Part shown: piece by piece, positions 26,789-36,057 of the stretch
How the letters are laid out: every line of letters starts with the position of its first letter
How positions within the stretch are numbered: the stretch's first letter is position 1
Origin: Polynucleobacter sp. AP-Elch-400A-B2
GTDB lineage: Bacteria > Pseudomonadota > Gammaproteobacteria > Burkholderiales > Burkholderiaceae
Reading direction: 5' to 3'
DNA length: 64,000 nt
NCBI RefSeq assembly: GCF_018688355.1
Contig: NZ_CP061317.1
Location: 1,992,091 to 2,056,090 of the forward strand
Position numbers and translations under genes: made by a program
Notes under the pieces: model-generated
What the model was told of the DNA's origin: nothing
Seen by the model: the letters and a program-made list of their open reading frames with translations, nothing else
Database searches by the model: none

Positions 26789-27277
26789 TTAATCGCCAAA
26801 CAACTTCTGACGCAGTTCACGGCGCTCTTGCGCCTCCAGAGAAAGATTGGCTGTTGGGCGCGCAATAAGACGGTTCAGGCCAATTGGCTCACCGGTCTCT
26901 TCACACCAACCGTAATCACCAGACTCAATACGAGCTAAAGCCTGCTCAACTTTTTTCAATAGCTTGCGCTCACGATCACGTGTGCGCAACTCAAGAGCAT
27001 GCTCTTCTTCAATCGTTGCACGATCGGCTGGATCAGGAACCAAAATGTTTTCGCGCAAATGCTCTGTTGTCTCCGAAGCATTCTTCAGAATGTCGCCCTT
27101 TAAGGTCAATAACTTCTGACGGAAAAAATCTAACTGGCCGGCATTCATATAGTCCTTTTCGGACATCTTGAGTAACTCAGCTTCTGTTAAAGGGGCACCT
27201 TTGGCAACTTTTGCACTTGCCGCCTTACTTGGAGCTTTTGCTGCAGCCGTAGATTTCGTTGGTGTTTTTACCGTCAT
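26789..27277 (-). CDS. dksA: RNA polymerase-binding transcription factor DksA, cysteine-poor finger
   Basis: 162 residues. Coiled-coil protein that enters the RNA polymerase secondary channel and works with ppGpp. The coiled coil has the acidic tip DPADRATIEEEH. The C-terminal globular part reads YGWCEETGEPIGLNRL and ANLSLEAQERRE: only the first of the four zinc cysteines remains (the others are Thr, Ser, Ala), a form also seen in other proteobacterial DksA proteins and possibly zinc-independent. The N-terminal 35 or so residues form a Lys/Ala-rich extension. Confidence 0.92.
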   Translation of the reverse strand: MTVKTPTKSTAAAKAPSKAASAKVAKGAPLTEAELLKMSEKDYMNAGQLDFFRQKLLTLKGDILKNASETTEHLRENILVPDPADRATIEEEHALELRTRDRERKLLKKVEQALARIESGDYGWCEETGEPIGLNRLIARPTANLSLEAQERRELRQKLFGD

Positions 27278-27327
27278 TTCATTCTTTCCATGGATCTAAA
27301 TCATTATTACTTCATTCTGCCAAAGTT

Positions 27328-27361
27328 TTATTACCCTTTAGCCAATATTTATCAATATTGG
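27328..27361 (-). promoter_or_regulatory. Possible dksA promoter overlapping an 8-bp inverted repeat
   Basis: On the minus strand TTGATA and TAATAA are 16 bases apart upstream of dksA. The -35 lies in a perfect inverted repeat, CCAATATT, GATA, AATATTGG (27342-27361), which could be an operator or, less likely, the end signal of the cobW gene upstream. Confidence 0.4.
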
Positions 27362-27390
27362 CCGTGGCGGCGGATTGTACTGTAAATTTC

Positions 27391-28431
27391 CTAGACCAAA
27401 CAGCCCTCAAGCCCAGCCAGCAGGGTGTCTTTGGGCAAATCTATCCCGATAAAGACCATGCGGGTTTGCTTGGTCTCTGTACCCCATAAACCAGCCATAT
27501 CACTACCCATCATCTGATGAACGCCCTGGAACACGACTTTTCGGTTGCTGCCCTTTACATAGAGGACGCCTTTGTAGCGCAACATCTTCTCCCCAAAGAC
27601 CTCCAAAATACCCCCCAGGAAGTCCTCTAATTTTTTATGATCAAAGGGTTTATCACTACGAAAAACGAAGGATTGGATGCGATCTGTATGGCCTGCATGA
27701 TCGTGGTGATCGTGGCTGTGGTCGTGATGGTCATGACTGTGATCATGACCACAAGTAGCGTGATCATGATCATCTTGCCCTAGGAAATGAGGATCAATAT
27801 CGAGCTTCGCGTTCAAGTTAAAACCCTTGAGATCCAAGACGGCATCCAAAGGAACGACTCCTTTAGAAATCCCCTGAATTGGGGCACGGGGATTCATGTG
27901 CATTAAGCGATTGCGCAAGGCATCCACCTCGGCAGGCGTTACTAAATCCGTCTTAGTGATGAAGATTTGATCTGCAAAGCCCACTTGGCGCTGCGCCTCT
28001 TCATGTTCAGTTAGTTGTTGTGGGCCATGCTTGGCATCTACCAAAGTGACTACGGCATCCAGAACATAGTGGTCGGCTACGTCATCGTCCATAAAGAAGG
28101 TTTGAGCTACAGGGCCTGGATTAGCCACTCCAGTAGTTTCAATAACCACGCGCTCAAAGCTAATTTTCTTATCCCGGCGTTGCTCCCAAAGCTCATTTAA
28201 GGCTTCAACCAGATCTCCACGAATAGTGCAGCAAATACAACCATTGCTCATTTGCACAATGTTCTCTTGATTGTCTTGGACCAAGATGTCGTTATCGATA
28301 TTTTCTTCGCCAAACTCGTTCTCAATCACGGCAATTTTTTTGCCGTGTTGCTCAGTCAGAATATGTTTGAGCAAAGTGGTTTTGCCGCTACCTAAAAAGC
28401 CTGTGAGGATTGTTACCGGAATTAACGCCAT
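27391..28431 (-). CDS. CobW/COG0523 GTPase, probable zinc chaperone
   Basis: 346 residues from ATG at 28431, which has AGGA six bases upstream; a TTG five codons earlier is less likely. GTPase motifs are GFLGSGKTTLL (P-loop), NGCICCTIRGDL (the CxCC metal site of the family) and TKTD. A His/Asp-rich loop of about 30 residues near position 220 carries more than a dozen histidines. COG0523 proteins load or buffer zinc or other metals. No clear Zur box was found upstream, so the metal is inferred from the loop only. Confidence 0.9.
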   Translation of the reverse strand: MALIPVTILTGFLGSGKTTLLKHILTEQHGKKIAVIENEFGEENIDNDILVQDNQENIVQMSNGCICCTIRGDLVEALNELWEQRRDKKISFERVVIETTGVANPGPVAQTFFMDDDVADHYVLDAVVTLVDAKHGPQQLTEHEEAQRQVGFADQIFITKTDLVTPAEVDALRNRLMHMNPRAPIQGISKGVVPLDAVLDLKGFNLNAKLDIDPHFLGQDDHDHATCGHDHSHDHHDHSHDHHDHAGHTDRIQSFVFRSDKPFDHKKLEDFLGGILEVFGEKMLRYKGVLYVKGSNRKVVFQGVHQMMGSDMAGLWGTETKQTRMVFIGIDLPKDTLLAGLEGCLV

Positions 28432-28460
28432 CTTTGATCCTATCAAAATCTATAAATGCA

Positions 28461-28475
28461 TTCCCTAGATGGGAA
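28461..28475. promoter_or_regulatory. Small inverted repeat in the cobW upstream region
   Basis: TTCCC, five bases, GGGAA, about 30 bases upstream of the cobW start and between it and the xerC stop. It could be a regulator site. It does not look like the usual Zur consensus. Confidence 0.2.
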
Positions 28476-28497
28476 ACCTTCTATCTTACCGAGTTCT

Positions 28498-29499
28498 TCA
28501 AGCTTTGCCAGCTTTCGCACGGGGATGCGCTTTGTCATATGCCTGCGCTAAATGCTGGAAGTCTAAAGAGGTGTAAATCTGGGTACTGGCAATGCTGGCA
28601 TGACCCAACATCTCCTGTACCGCCCTCAAATCCTGAGAAGACTGCAGTACATGGCTAGCAAAGCTATGGCGCATCATATGCGGGTGCACGTGGGTGGGAA
28701 GGCCTGCCCGCATGGCTAAGGTGCGTAAGCGCGCCTGAACGGTGCGAGGAGATAATCGCGCGCCCGTAGCAGAGATAAATAAAGCCATCGATACATTTGC
28801 CTGCTCAAGCAGATCTCGAGCAGCACGCCAAACTTTGAGCGATTGCATTGCTGGTCCACCGATCGGAACTGAGCGACGTTTGCCGCCCTTACCCAAAACC
28901 GTCACCTCTGCAGCATCCCAATCCAGCCAGCCAGCAGATTCATGCTGACGATCCTTGCTTTGCATCACATCAACGCCCAGCAGTTCTGATAAACGCAGGC
29001 CAGAGGAATACAACAAATCAATGATCGCGGCATCACGCACCGTCTCTAGATCTTTCTTTTCTTCAGCCTCTTTGATGGCCTGATTTACTAAAGAGAGTGC
29101 CTGCTCGACTGAAAGGGCTTTTGGCAAAGACTTTAAACGCTTAGGTGCTTTTACATCATCAACGGGATTAGCCACTAGGTTTGCAGTCATCTTTCCTGCC
29201 TGCGCATCACGGCGTGCATCTTTCTCGGTTAGCCAGTCATACCAGCCACGCCAAGCAGAAAGCGCTCTTGCAATCGTGCGAGATGACTTTCCTTTCGAAT
29301 GCAAGCGACCAGCCCAGCGACGTACGTGAGCATTAGTAACCTTTAACAACTCGACGGCATCATCTGTTGCTAATGTCTGTAACTCACCAAGATCCATGCG
29401 ATACGCTTTAAGCGTATGCGGTGAGAGCTGCCTTAATACATGCAGCTCTTGCAAGTAATCCTGCACTAGGGGGTGCAGATCAGCTGGTACTTGGCTCAT
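28498..29499 (-). CDS. xerC: Tyrosine recombinase XerC
   Basis: 333 residues from ATG at 29499. It resolves chromosome dimers at dif together with XerD. The catalytic set is complete: Arg in SSGLRLSELLG, Lys in GKGGKRRS, H-x-x-R in HMMRHSFASH, His in LGHASI and Tyr in STQIYTSLD. The start overlaps the DUF484 gene by 20 bases. Association with DUF484 supports XerC over a phage integrase. The frame extends 45 codons upstream, but that part is antisense-like to DUF484 coding and is rejected. Confidence 0.93.
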   Translation of the reverse strand: MSQVPADLHPLVQDYLQELHVLRQLSPHTLKAYRMDLGELQTLATDDAVELLKVTNAHVRRWAGRLHSKGKSSRTIARALSAWRGWYDWLTEKDARRDAQAGKMTANLVANPVDDVKAPKRLKSLPKALSVEQALSLVNQAIKEAEEKKDLETVRDAAIIDLLYSSGLRLSELLGVDVMQSKDRQHESAGWLDWDAAEVTVLGKGGKRRSVPIGGPAMQSLKVWRAARDLLEQANVSMALFISATGARLSPRTVQARLRTLAMRAGLPTHVHPHMMRHSFASHVLQSSQDLRAVQEMLGHASIASTQIYTSLDFQHLAQAYDKAHPRAKAGKA

Positions 29500-30154
29500 A
29501 AGCCTGGATACGATCCAAAGCTGCAGCAGTAAGTTCAGCAATCTGGCGTAAGTAGAACGCGCCCATATCTGCAGTAAAACGAGACTCATCTTTGCTTGCC
29601 AATAACAGCACTGCGGGTGATTGCGCCACGCCAATACTTTTACCTAGTGGCAGGCCAATAGCTACCATGCTTTGCCACTCTGTATCGATGACCACTTGAG
29701 TTGCCAACAAATCTACGCTCGCTGCAGCAAGCTCTTTAGCAGAGCCGCATAGCGGCGTATCAATCCATGGGCCAAATGCCGAATTGGGTGACAAGAGTTG
29801 TGCTGATTCGACCTCAAACACTTCCGCCAAACCTGCAGTCACTGCAGACTCCACGTCCGTCTTGGTGTTAGCGCGCATTAAGCGTAATAGCCAAGCCACT
29901 AAGTTTTGCTGGGTTTTGTCATTGCGACTACCAAAGTGCAGCATCTCACTTAGGCGACGATTGAGCTCTTGATTCTGGGTGCGCAACAAAGTCATCTGGC
30001 GCTCTTGCAAGGAGATCGCACGATCCTCGTGGGGATGCTTTAAACGAATTTCATTTAAAAGATTAGCGTAACGCTCAAAGAAACCCGGGGTAGCACGCAA
30101 CCACTCTGCTACCAATTCTTCTTGTTCGGTCTGCTTAGGATCGATTGCGCTCAT
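29480..30154 (-). CDS. DUF484 family protein
   Basis: 224 residues. The N-terminal part has a conserved FFERYANLLNEIRLKHPH and a coiled region (ERQMTLLRTQNQELNRRL), followed by a GAF-like domain. The family travels with xerC and often dapF; its role is unknown. Here it overlaps xerC and follows gatB after 37 bases. Confidence 0.87.
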   Translation of the reverse strand: MSAIDPKQTEQEELVAEWLRATPGFFERYANLLNEIRLKHPHEDRAISLQERQMTLLRTQNQELNRRLSEMLHFGSRNDKTQQNLVAWLLRLMRANTKTDVESAVTAGLAEVFEVESAQLLSPNSAFGPWIDTPLCGSAKELAAASVDLLATQVVIDTEWQSMVAIGLPLGKSIGVAQSPAVLLLASKDESRFTADMGAFYLRQIAELTAAALDRIQAYEPSTS

Positions 30155-30191
30155 CTGTCTTTTTCTCGCTTATTTATTTAATGTAATTTTT

Positions 30192-31664
30192 TTAGCTCAG
30201 TTTTTTACGCAGAAGCTCATTCACTTGCCCTGGATTAGCCTTACCTTGAGAAGCTTTCATGATCTGGCCTACCAAAGCATTAAATGCTTTTTCTTTACCA
30301 GAGCGAAACTCTTCAACCGACTTCTCATTAGCTGCCAATACCTTATCAATCATAGCTTCCAGCTCACCACTATCGCTAATCTGCTTCCAGCCTTTAGCAT
30401 CAATCACTTGATCAACAGTACTGATAGCATTGCCTGCGATAGCCTCTTCCCACAAAATTGCGAAGATATCTTTTGCAATCTTGTTGGAGATTGTGCCGTC
30501 GGCTACGCGAGTTAACAGCGGCGCCAAATGTTCAGCTTTTAAGGGGGCGTCTGCAGAAGCGATGCCAGCTCGATTGAGCGATGAAGCAAACTCACCTGCA
30601 ATCAGGTTTGCTGCAGCTTTTGCCAAAGACTGACCAACAATCGCAAGTAGCCCTTCAAATATCTTGGCAGTGTCGCGATCTTGCGTGAGTAGTTGTGTAT
30701 CGTAGGCGCTTAAGCCAAATTCACTTTGCCACTGCTCACGAAGCTGTGCCGGTAAAGCTGGCATCTTGCTACGCACATCAGCAATCCAGGCGTCATCAAT
30801 TACTACTGGCAATAGATCCGGATCCGGAAAGTAGCGATAGTCATTAGCGTCTTCTTTACTGCGCATGCTGCGAGTCTCTTGACGATCGGGATCGTACAGG
30901 CGGGTTTCTTGAACAACTTTGCCGCCATCCTCAATCAATTCAATTTGGCGACGTACCTCGTATTGAATTGCCTCTTCCAAAAAGCGGAAGGAGTTTAAGT
31001 TCTTAATCTCGCAACGGGTACCAAATTCTTTTTGGCCTACAGGTCGAACAGATACATTGGCATCGCAACGGAAAGAGCCCTCTTGCATATTGCCGTCACA
31101 CACCCCAAGCCAAACAACCAGGGTATGGAGTGCTTTTGCATAGGCAACTGCTTCCGCAGCACTGCGCATCACTGGCTCAGTCACAATTTCCAGCAACGGG
31201 GTGCCGGCGCGATTTAAGTCAATGCCGCTAGATGCTTCACCGTGCGGACCTAAGAAGCCTTCTTCATGAACCGACTTACCAGCATCTTCTTCCATATGGG
31301 CGCGTGTGAGCTCCACAACTTTGACTTGATCGCCAACCAATATTTCCAGATGTCCACCAACGACTATGGGAAGATCCATCTGGCTAATCTGGTAACCCTT
31401 TGGTAAGTCCGGATAGAAATAATTCTTACGCGCAAAAATACTTGCTGGCGAAATCTTGGCATTGACAGCCAAACCAAAACGAATGGCATGCTCAACAGCT
31501 TGACGATTTAACACTGGTAATACCCCAGGCAAAGCTAAGTCAACAGCACAGGCTTGTGTATTAGGGCTTGCACCAAAACGCGTACTTGCCCCGCTGAAAA
31601 TTTTGGATTGTGTTTGGAGCTGCGCATGGGTCTCTAGACCAATCACGATTTCCCATTGCATCAT
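30192..31664 (-). CDS. gatB: Asp-tRNA(Asn)/Glu-tRNA(Gln) amidotransferase subunit B
   Basis: 490 residues from ATG at 31664, whose ATGA overlaps the gatA stop. It binds the mischarged tRNA and carries the kinase/transamidase site. IGLETHAQL, FYPDLPKGYQISQ, DLNRAGTPLLEIVTEP and MQEGSFRCDANVS are GatB signatures; the C-terminal tail domain (SQGKANPGQVNELL) is complete. Its presence with gatA and gatC means at least one of Asn or Gln is charged indirectly. Confidence 0.97.
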   Translation of the reverse strand: MMQWEIVIGLETHAQLQTQSKIFSGASTRFGASPNTQACAVDLALPGVLPVLNRQAVEHAIRFGLAVNAKISPASIFARKNYFYPDLPKGYQISQMDLPIVVGGHLEILVGDQVKVVELTRAHMEEDAGKSVHEEGFLGPHGEASSGIDLNRAGTPLLEIVTEPVMRSAAEAVAYAKALHTLVVWLGVCDGNMQEGSFRCDANVSVRPVGQKEFGTRCEIKNLNSFRFLEEAIQYEVRRQIELIEDGGKVVQETRLYDPDRQETRSMRSKEDANDYRYFPDPDLLPVVIDDAWIADVRSKMPALPAQLREQWQSEFGLSAYDTQLLTQDRDTAKIFEGLLAIVGQSLAKAAANLIAGEFASSLNRAGIASADAPLKAEHLAPLLTRVADGTISNKIAKDIFAILWEEAIAGNAISTVDQVIDAKGWKQISDSGELEAMIDKVLAANEKSVEEFRSGKEKAFNALVGQIMKASQGKANPGQVNELLRKKLS

Positions 31665-33178
31665 GCCACCTCGCTTGCTTGACGCAAATGCCAATCACTA
31701 TTTTGCTGGTATTGATGCGCCACTTGAAGTAAGCGCGCCTCAGAAAAATAGTTTCCAATTAACTGCATTCCAATCGGCAAATTACTTGTATTGAAGCCAC
31801 AAGGCACGCTCATCGCCGGCAGCCCCGCTAAGTTGGTTGAGAGTGTGTAAATGTCTTCCAGATACATTTGCACGGGATCTTTTGATTTTTCACCTAAGCG
31901 CCATGCAACATCTGGGGCTACAGGTCCCAGGATGACATCGCATTTCTCAAATGCCGCCTGGAAGTCAGCTGCAATAATGCGACGTATTTTTTGTGCCTGC
32001 AAATAATAAGCATCGTAATATCCATGACAAAGTACATAAGTGCCTACCAAGATGCGACGCTTCACTTCCTCACCAAATCCTTCGGTACGTGATTTCTTAT
32101 ACATGTCAGATAAGTCGCGATATTCATTTGCGCGATGTCCGTAGCGCACGCCATCAAATCGGCTTAAATTACTGGAGGCTTCGGCTGGAGCTAAAACGTA
32201 ATAGACCGGAATGGATAACTTAGTTTTGGGTAGGCTTACCTCCAACAACTCCGCGCCTAAATCTTGCAAAGCTTTTGCTGCAGTATTGACTGCATTGGCT
32301 ACTTCTGGAGCAAGGCCTTCTGCAAAGAATTCTTTTGGCAGGCCAACTCGTAATCCCTTAAGTGGTTTTGCTGTATTTATATCGCCTTCTTTCCAAGGCT
32401 GGTCGAGATAGCGACCGTAGTCCTCTCCAGAGTCTGCCAAAGAAGTGGAGTCACGTGGATCATGGGAGGACATCGCTGTAAGCAATAAAGCGCAGTCTTC
32501 TGCGGTCTTCCCCATTGGACCAGCCTGATCCAGTGATGAGGCATAGGCAATCATTCCATAGCGAGATACGCGCCCATAACTCGGCTTTATTCCAGTTAAT
32601 CCGCAAAAAGCGGCTGGCTGGCGTATCGAGCCACCAGTATCTGTGCCTGTAGCAATCGGAGCTAATCCAGCTGCTACTGCTGCTGCAGAGCCGCCAGAGG
32701 ATCCGCCGGCAACATATTCTGAATTCCAGGGATTTAAGACTGGTCCATAGGCTGAATTTTCATTAGAGGAACCCATGGCGAACTCATCCATATTAGTTTT
32801 GCCAAGGCAAACCATGCCAGCTCCATTAGGGTTCAGCTCATCCGGAATCCCGAGATTAGAGACTACTGTCGCATCAAATGGGCTGAGGTAACCCTCGAGC
32901 ATTTTGGAGGCCGCTGTCGACTTCCAGCCACGTGTTACGAAGACGTCCTTGTGGGCAACCGGGACGCCCGTTAACTTTCCAGCCTTACCAGAGGCAATAA
33001 TTTTATCTGCTTTGGAAGCTTGATCTAAACTTAAGTGAGCACTTACATCAAGATATGCATTCCAATGTTTTCCGACCTCAATCCGGCTCAGAAAGTACTG
33101 CGTCAACTCAACGCTGGAGATCTCTTTAGCGGCCAATGCTTTAGACATCAGTGCAACAGGAATTTGATGCCAGCTCAT
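31661..33178 (-). CDS. gatA: Asp-tRNA(Asn)/Glu-tRNA(Gln) amidotransferase subunit A
   Basis: 505 residues. It is the glutaminase (amidase) subunit that supplies ammonia. The Ser-cisSer-Lys triad is visible: Lys in VAHKDVFVT, then GGSSGGSAAAVAAG and TDTGGSIRQPAAFCG. Four-base overlaps at both ends with gatC and gatB give strict coupling. Confidence 0.97.
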   Translation of the reverse strand: MSWHQIPVALMSKALAAKEISSVELTQYFLSRIEVGKHWNAYLDVSAHLSLDQASKADKIIASGKAGKLTGVPVAHKDVFVTRGWKSTAASKMLEGYLSPFDATVVSNLGIPDELNPNGAGMVCLGKTNMDEFAMGSSNENSAYGPVLNPWNSEYVAGGSSGGSAAAVAAGLAPIATGTDTGGSIRQPAAFCGLTGIKPSYGRVSRYGMIAYASSLDQAGPMGKTAEDCALLLTAMSSHDPRDSTSLADSGEDYGRYLDQPWKEGDINTAKPLKGLRVGLPKEFFAEGLAPEVANAVNTAAKALQDLGAELLEVSLPKTKLSIPVYYVLAPAEASSNLSRFDGVRYGHRANEYRDLSDMYKKSRTEGFGEEVKRRILVGTYVLCHGYYDAYYLQAQKIRRIIAADFQAAFEKCDVILGPVAPDVAWRLGEKSKDPVQMYLEDIYTLSTNLAGLPAMSVPCGFNTSNLPIGMQLIGNYFSEARLLQVAHQYQQNSDWHLRQASEVA

Positions 33179-33468
33179 TCGATCACCCTTGGAACTAAAA
33201 AGTAGCCATCCCGCTCTGCGGGGGCAGATTGCATGTTTTCGGCGCGATGATCTACTTCGGTCACCGTATCACTTCGCAAGGGTTGCGCTAAATCGCGCAA
33301 AAAGAGGATGGGGTGGGCCAAAGGAGCGAGGCCACTCGTATCGACAGCCTGCATCTCCTCGACTAAAGCAAATACGGCCTGTAATTGAGGCAATACCGCC
33401 TCGGCTTCTGCCTGACTTAAGTCAAGGCTGGAAAGGTGCGCAATGCGCTGAACATCATTTAGTTTCAT
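33175..33468 (-). CDS. gatC: Asp-tRNA(Asn)/Glu-tRNA(Gln) amidotransferase subunit C
   Basis: 97 residues. Small subunit that stabilises the GatA/GatB complex. The N-terminal VQRIAHLSSLDLS and LRSDTVTE are typical. It is the first gene of the gatCAB operon, divergent from mreB with about 60 bases between start codons. Confidence 0.94.
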   Translation of the reverse strand: MKLNDVQRIAHLSSLDLSQAEAEAVLPQLQAVFALVEEMQAVDTSGLAPLAHPILFLRDLAQPLRSDTVTEVDHRAENMQSAPAERDGYFLVPRVIE

Positions 33469-33530
33469 GGGGCGCTAGGGTATCATTCATAAATATATTT
33501 TTTAACACTTACTTATTTTCCCACTACATC

Positions 33531-34574
33531 ATGTTTGGTTTTTTTCGCAGCTACTTTTCTAATGACCTAGCCATCGACCTAGGCACCGCAAACACCTTAA
33601 TTTACATGCGTGAACGGGGTATTGTGCTTGATGAACCGTCAGTTGTGGCAATTCGTACTGAAGGCGGCCCAAATGGTAAAAAAACCATTTTGGCCGTTGG
33701 AAAAGAAGCAAAAGCCATGCTGGGACGGGTTCCTGGAAATATTGAGGCTATTCGCCCAATGAAAGACGGTGTTATTGCCGACTTCACCATTACTGAGCAG
33801 ATGCTCAAGCAATTTATCAAAATGGTACATGAGAGTAAGCTGCTCAAGCCAAGCCCGCGTATCATTATTTGTGTTCCTTGCGGCTCAACCCAAGTTGAGC
33901 GTCGCGCTATTCGCGAATCTGCATTAGGTGCAGGCGCATCACAAGTGTTTTTAATCGAAGAGCCCATGGCTGCTGCAATTGGCTCCGGTCTGCCAGTCTC
34001 TGAGGCTGCTGGTTCTATGGTCGTTGATATTGGCGGTGGCACAACTGAAGTTGGCGTGATGTCACTTGGCGGGATGGTTTACAAGGGTTCAGTTCGGGTT
34101 GGCGGCGATAAGTTTGATGAGGCCATCACAAACTACATTCGTCGTAACTATGGCATGTTGATCGGGGAACAAACCGCTGAGTTAATTAAAAAAACAATCG
34201 GCTCTGCTTTTCCTGGGGCTGAAGTACGCGAAATGGAAGTGAAAGGTCGTAACCTTTCCGAAGGTATTCCACGTAGCTTCACTGTTACCAGCAATGAGAT
34301 TTTGGAAGCGCTAACCGATCCATTGAATCAAATCGTTACTGCTGTAAAAGCAGCTCTCGAACAGATTCCACCTGAGCTCGCATCAGATATCGCTGAGCGC
34401 GGCATGATGCTGACTGGTGGTGGCGCACTACTACGCGACCTCGATCGCCTGCTACTAGAAGAAACTGGTCTGCCAATTCATGTTGCTGAAGATCCCCTCA
34501 CTTGCGTCGCTCGTGGTTGCGGTATTGCCTTAGAGCGCATGGACAAGCTGGGCGGCGTGTTCTCACAAGAGTAA
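33531..34574 (+). CDS. mreB: Rod shape-determining protein MreB
   Basis: 347 residues, starting MFGFFRSYFSNDLAIDLGTANT. The frame is open another 114 codons upstream but that covers gatC antisense. Bacterial actin that guides lateral wall synthesis. The ATPase motifs DLGTANTLIYM, DIGGGTTEVGVMSLGG and TGGGALLRDLD are intact. First gene of the mreBCD-mrdA-rodA operon. Confidence 0.97.
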   Translation: MFGFFRSYFSNDLAIDLGTANTLIYMRERGIVLDEPSVVAIRTEGGPNGKKTILAVGKEAKAMLGRVPGNIEAIRPMKDGVIADFTITEQMLKQFIKMVHESKLLKPSPRIIICVPCGSTQVERRAIRESALGAGASQVFLIEEPMAAAIGSGLPVSEAAGSMVVDIGGGTTEVGVMSLGGMVYKGSVRVGGDKFDEAITNYIRRNYGMLIGEQTAELIKKTIGSAFPGAEVREMEVKGRNLSEGIPRSFTVTSNEILEALTDPLNQIVTAVKAALEQIPPELASDIAERGMMLTGGGALLRDLDRLLLEETGLPIHVAEDPLTCVARGCGIALERMDKLGGVFSQE

Positions 34575-34598
34575 TTGACTTAAGCGTCGATTAGGGAA

Positions 34599-35528
34599 TT
34601 GCAACATAGCGCCCCACCTCTTTTCAGACAAGGCGTTCCGGCTTTAGTTAAACTGATTGTCTGCCTTTCGATCAGCATCGCATTGATGTTGATCGATTTT
34701 CGTTATAAAGCACTTGACCCCATTCGCAATAACGTCAATTGGTTATTACGTCCACTAGAGTATGTGATGATGATGCCGCGCACTGTGTTTGAGGCGACAT
34801 CAGAATATTTCACTAGTCGCGGAACTCTAGAAAAAGAAAATCAAGGCATGAAAGTTCGACAAGCGGAGCTCTCCTTGCTTGCCAATCAATCTGAGTTTCT
34901 GCTTATAGAAAACCAAAATCTACGGCAGCTGATGGATTTGCAAAAGCAGGTTCAATTCGAAACCTTGCCAGTAGAAATTCTATTTAATCCACCCAATCCA
35001 ATTTCTCAGCGCATTGTGATTAATCGTGGCAGTAAGGACGGTCTCAAGCTGGGCAATCCCATTGCAAGTGATTCGGGCATCTTGGGTCAAGTAATACGCG
35101 TCTACGATCACTCTGCAGAAGTCTCTCTATTAGAGGATCGTGACTTTGCGGTGCCCGTACAAATTGCGCGTAATGGCTTAAGAGCGGCAGTTTTTGGAGT
35201 AGGGCGTGGTAATCCTCTTGAACTGCGCTACCTTCCTGTGGCCAGCGACTTAGAAGTAGGCGATGTGTTGATTACCTCAGGTATTGATGGCGTTTACCCC
35301 CCTGGCTTTGCAGTAGCTGTGATTAGTCGCATTGAACGAAATGCCGATAAAAATTCTTCTAACGTCTTTTGTGTCCCAGTTGCACCGGCAAACCGCTACC
35401 GACAGGCACTAGCATTACTTTACGATCCGCAATGGGATGCCAAAGCGTCTACTGCAAACAGCAAGCCTGATGCACCGCTGACCAATGCTCTAGGGCGTCG
35501 CCAAACTCGTGCGCGAGGCATGCAATGA
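34599..35528 (+). CDS. mreC: Rod shape-determining protein MreC
   Basis: 309 residues. One membrane segment (about 13-32), a coiled coil (about 60-110) and the periplasmic beta-barrel MreC domain with INRGSKDGLKLGNP and TSGIDGVYPPGFAV. It links MreB to the periplasmic synthases. The first possible start is TTG at 34599 (an in-frame TAG is two codons earlier), with AGGGA almost adjoining, so the start may differ. ATGA overlap with mreD. Confidence 0.93.
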   Translation: MQHSAPPLFRQGVPALVKLIVCLSISIALMLIDFRYKALDPIRNNVNWLLRPLEYVMMMPRTVFEATSEYFTSRGTLEKENQGMKVRQAELSLLANQSEFLLIENQNLRQLMDLQKQVQFETLPVEILFNPPNPISQRIVINRGSKDGLKLGNPIASDSGILGQVIRVYDHSAEVSLLEDRDFAVPVQIARNGLRAAVFGVGRGNPLELRYLPVASDLEVGDVLITSGIDGVYPPGFAVAVISRIERNADKNSSNVFCVPVAPANRYRQALALLYDPQWDAKASTANSKPDAPLTNALGRRQTRARGMQ

Positions 35529-36049
35529 TCGACTTTCAAAGCGGCTATATTCTTCGCCCGGTAAATGCGGTTTTTATTTATTTCAGCCTGTTTTGCGCAC
35601 TACTGCTAAATCTTTTACCCATTGGAAATTACGGCTGGGTGCCAGACTGGCTAATTATTTGCATCATATTTTGGAACATTCACCAGCATCGCTACGTTGG
35701 CGTAATAATTGCATTTATTCTTGGCCTGTTGATGGATGTTCATAACTCTGACTTGTTAGGCCTTAACGCTTTTAGCTACTCATTGGTGGCTTATCTAGCC
35801 ATCTCTTGGCACCGACGAATCGTTGCATTAAGTGCCGTCACCCAAGCAATGCATTTACTGCCCATCTTCCTGCTGGTTTCATTATTCCCGGTACTCGCCC
35901 ATTGGCTCTTAAGTGGTGAAGTCTATTGGGGAGCGCTCACCGGCGCCATTCAGGCGCTGATTGAAGGAATGCTGTGGCCCTTAGCAACACGCATCTTGCT
36001 ATCGCCTCAACGTCGCCCTATTGATGTTGATCACAATCGTCCGCTTTAA
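35525..36049 (+). CDS. mreD: Rod shape-determining protein MreD
   Basis: 174 residues, almost entirely hydrophobic with five or so membrane segments and the family motif FILGLLMDVHNSDLLGLNAF. It is part of the elongasome membrane complex. Overlaps mreC by four bases and precedes mrdA by 8. Confidence 0.92.
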   Translation: MIDFQSGYILRPVNAVFIYFSLFCALLLNLLPIGNYGWVPDWLIICIIFWNIHQHRYVGVIIAFILGLLMDVHNSDLLGLNAFSYSLVAYLAISWHRRIVALSAVTQAMHLLPIFLLVSLFPVLAHWLLSGEVYWGALTGAIQALIEGMLWPLATRILLSPQRRPIDVDHNRPL

Positions 36050-36057
36050 AATATTAC

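Noticed and set aside
33189..33530. Long N-terminal extension of MreB
   Set aside because: It is antisense to gatC, and MreB normally starts with the MFGFFR-type sequence found at 33531.
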